The position numbers and the translations under genes are program-made. Source: Arthrobacter sp. YN (lineage in GTDB: Bacteria; Actinomycetota; Actinomycetes; Actinomycetales; Micrococcaceae). Taken from it: a stretch of DNA of 64,000 bases. Under the pieces are notes generated by a model. That model saw only the letters and a list, made by a program, of their open reading frames with translations, did no database searches and was not told the origin of the DNA. The stretch lies in contig NZ_CP022436.1 in the NCBI RefSeq assembly GCF_002224285.1, positions 124,001-188,000 of the forward strand. Direction: 5' to 3'. Positions 63,946 to 64,000 of this stretch are shown piece by piece. Positions within the stretch are counted from its first letter, which is position 1. Each line of letters opens with the position of its first letter.

Positions 63946-64000
63946 GGTCAAGTTTTTAAGGGCACACGGTGGATGCCTTGGCATTAGGAGCCGAAGAAGG
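63946..64000 (+). rRNA. rrl: 23S ribosomal RNA, 5' end (partial)
   Basis: The first about 55 nt of 23S rRNA: GGTCAAGTTTTTAAGGG then CACACGGTGGATGCC, which aligns with the E. coli 5' end. The gene continues beyond the window; 5S is expected after it. Confidence 0.93.

Overview
The window is chromosomal DNA of a high-GC Gram-positive bacterium, very probably a Micrococcaceae member of the Arthrobacter/Paenarthrobacter type. This rests on the 16S rRNA gene at the right end, the high-GC codon use, and actinobacterial families (DUF3180, DUF3618, DUF2342, ANTAR proteins, the conserved tilS-hpt-ftsH-folE-folP-folB-folK order). The genus was judged by eye; no alignment was run.

Layout. 1-4.3 kb: NarL-type two-component genes (the kinase is split by an apparent frameshift), a uracil permease and a nitroreductase. 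4.3-4.7 kb: a repeat-rich gap with a 48-residue membrane ORF. 4.7-18 kb: mostly housekeeping genes (2H phosphoesterase, phosphoglucomutase, SDR, peptide transporter, amidase, peptidase E, rhodanese, prephenate dehydratase, lipid kinase, seryl-tRNA synthetase, methyltransferase). 17.8-21 kb: a small regulator/membrane-protein operon with twin operators, divergent from a HelR-type RNA polymerase-recycling ATPase preceded by an exact-looking rifamycin-associated element (RAE). 21-25 kb: HAD hydrolase, AraC regulator, GAF-ANTAR protein and a SigB/F-type sigma factor.

25-36.7 kb: a sugar-nucleotide and glycosyltransferase cluster with GmhA, GmhB, two HldE-like bifunctional proteins, three GT9 (heptosyltransferase-family) enzymes, two GT4-like enzymes and two SDR/epimerases. 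Six of the genes are joined by 4-nt ATGA overlaps. This looks like an ADP-heptose glycan pathway in a bacterium without LPS. 36.7-40 kb: a FUSC-type membrane protein divergent from an envelope-stress-like trio. 40-44 kb: an orphan WXG100-type secretion-substrate operon.

44-61 kb: a conserved actinobacterial block: ppa, a PBP4-type carboxypeptidase, a DUF2342 metalloprotease, tilS, hpt, a C39-like lipoprotein, ftsH, four folate genes, DUF3180, two bacterial PH-domain proteins, a DUF2520 oxidoreductase, panC and a DHA2-type MFS exporter. 61-64 kb: repeats, a G/T-rich leader, a complete 16S rRNA gene, a tRNA-free spacer and the start of 23S rRNA.

The most interesting items are the RAE-HelR unit, the heptose/GT9 cluster, the orphan WXG100 operon and a 32-bp tandem repeat family found as three arrays at two sites 57 kb apart.
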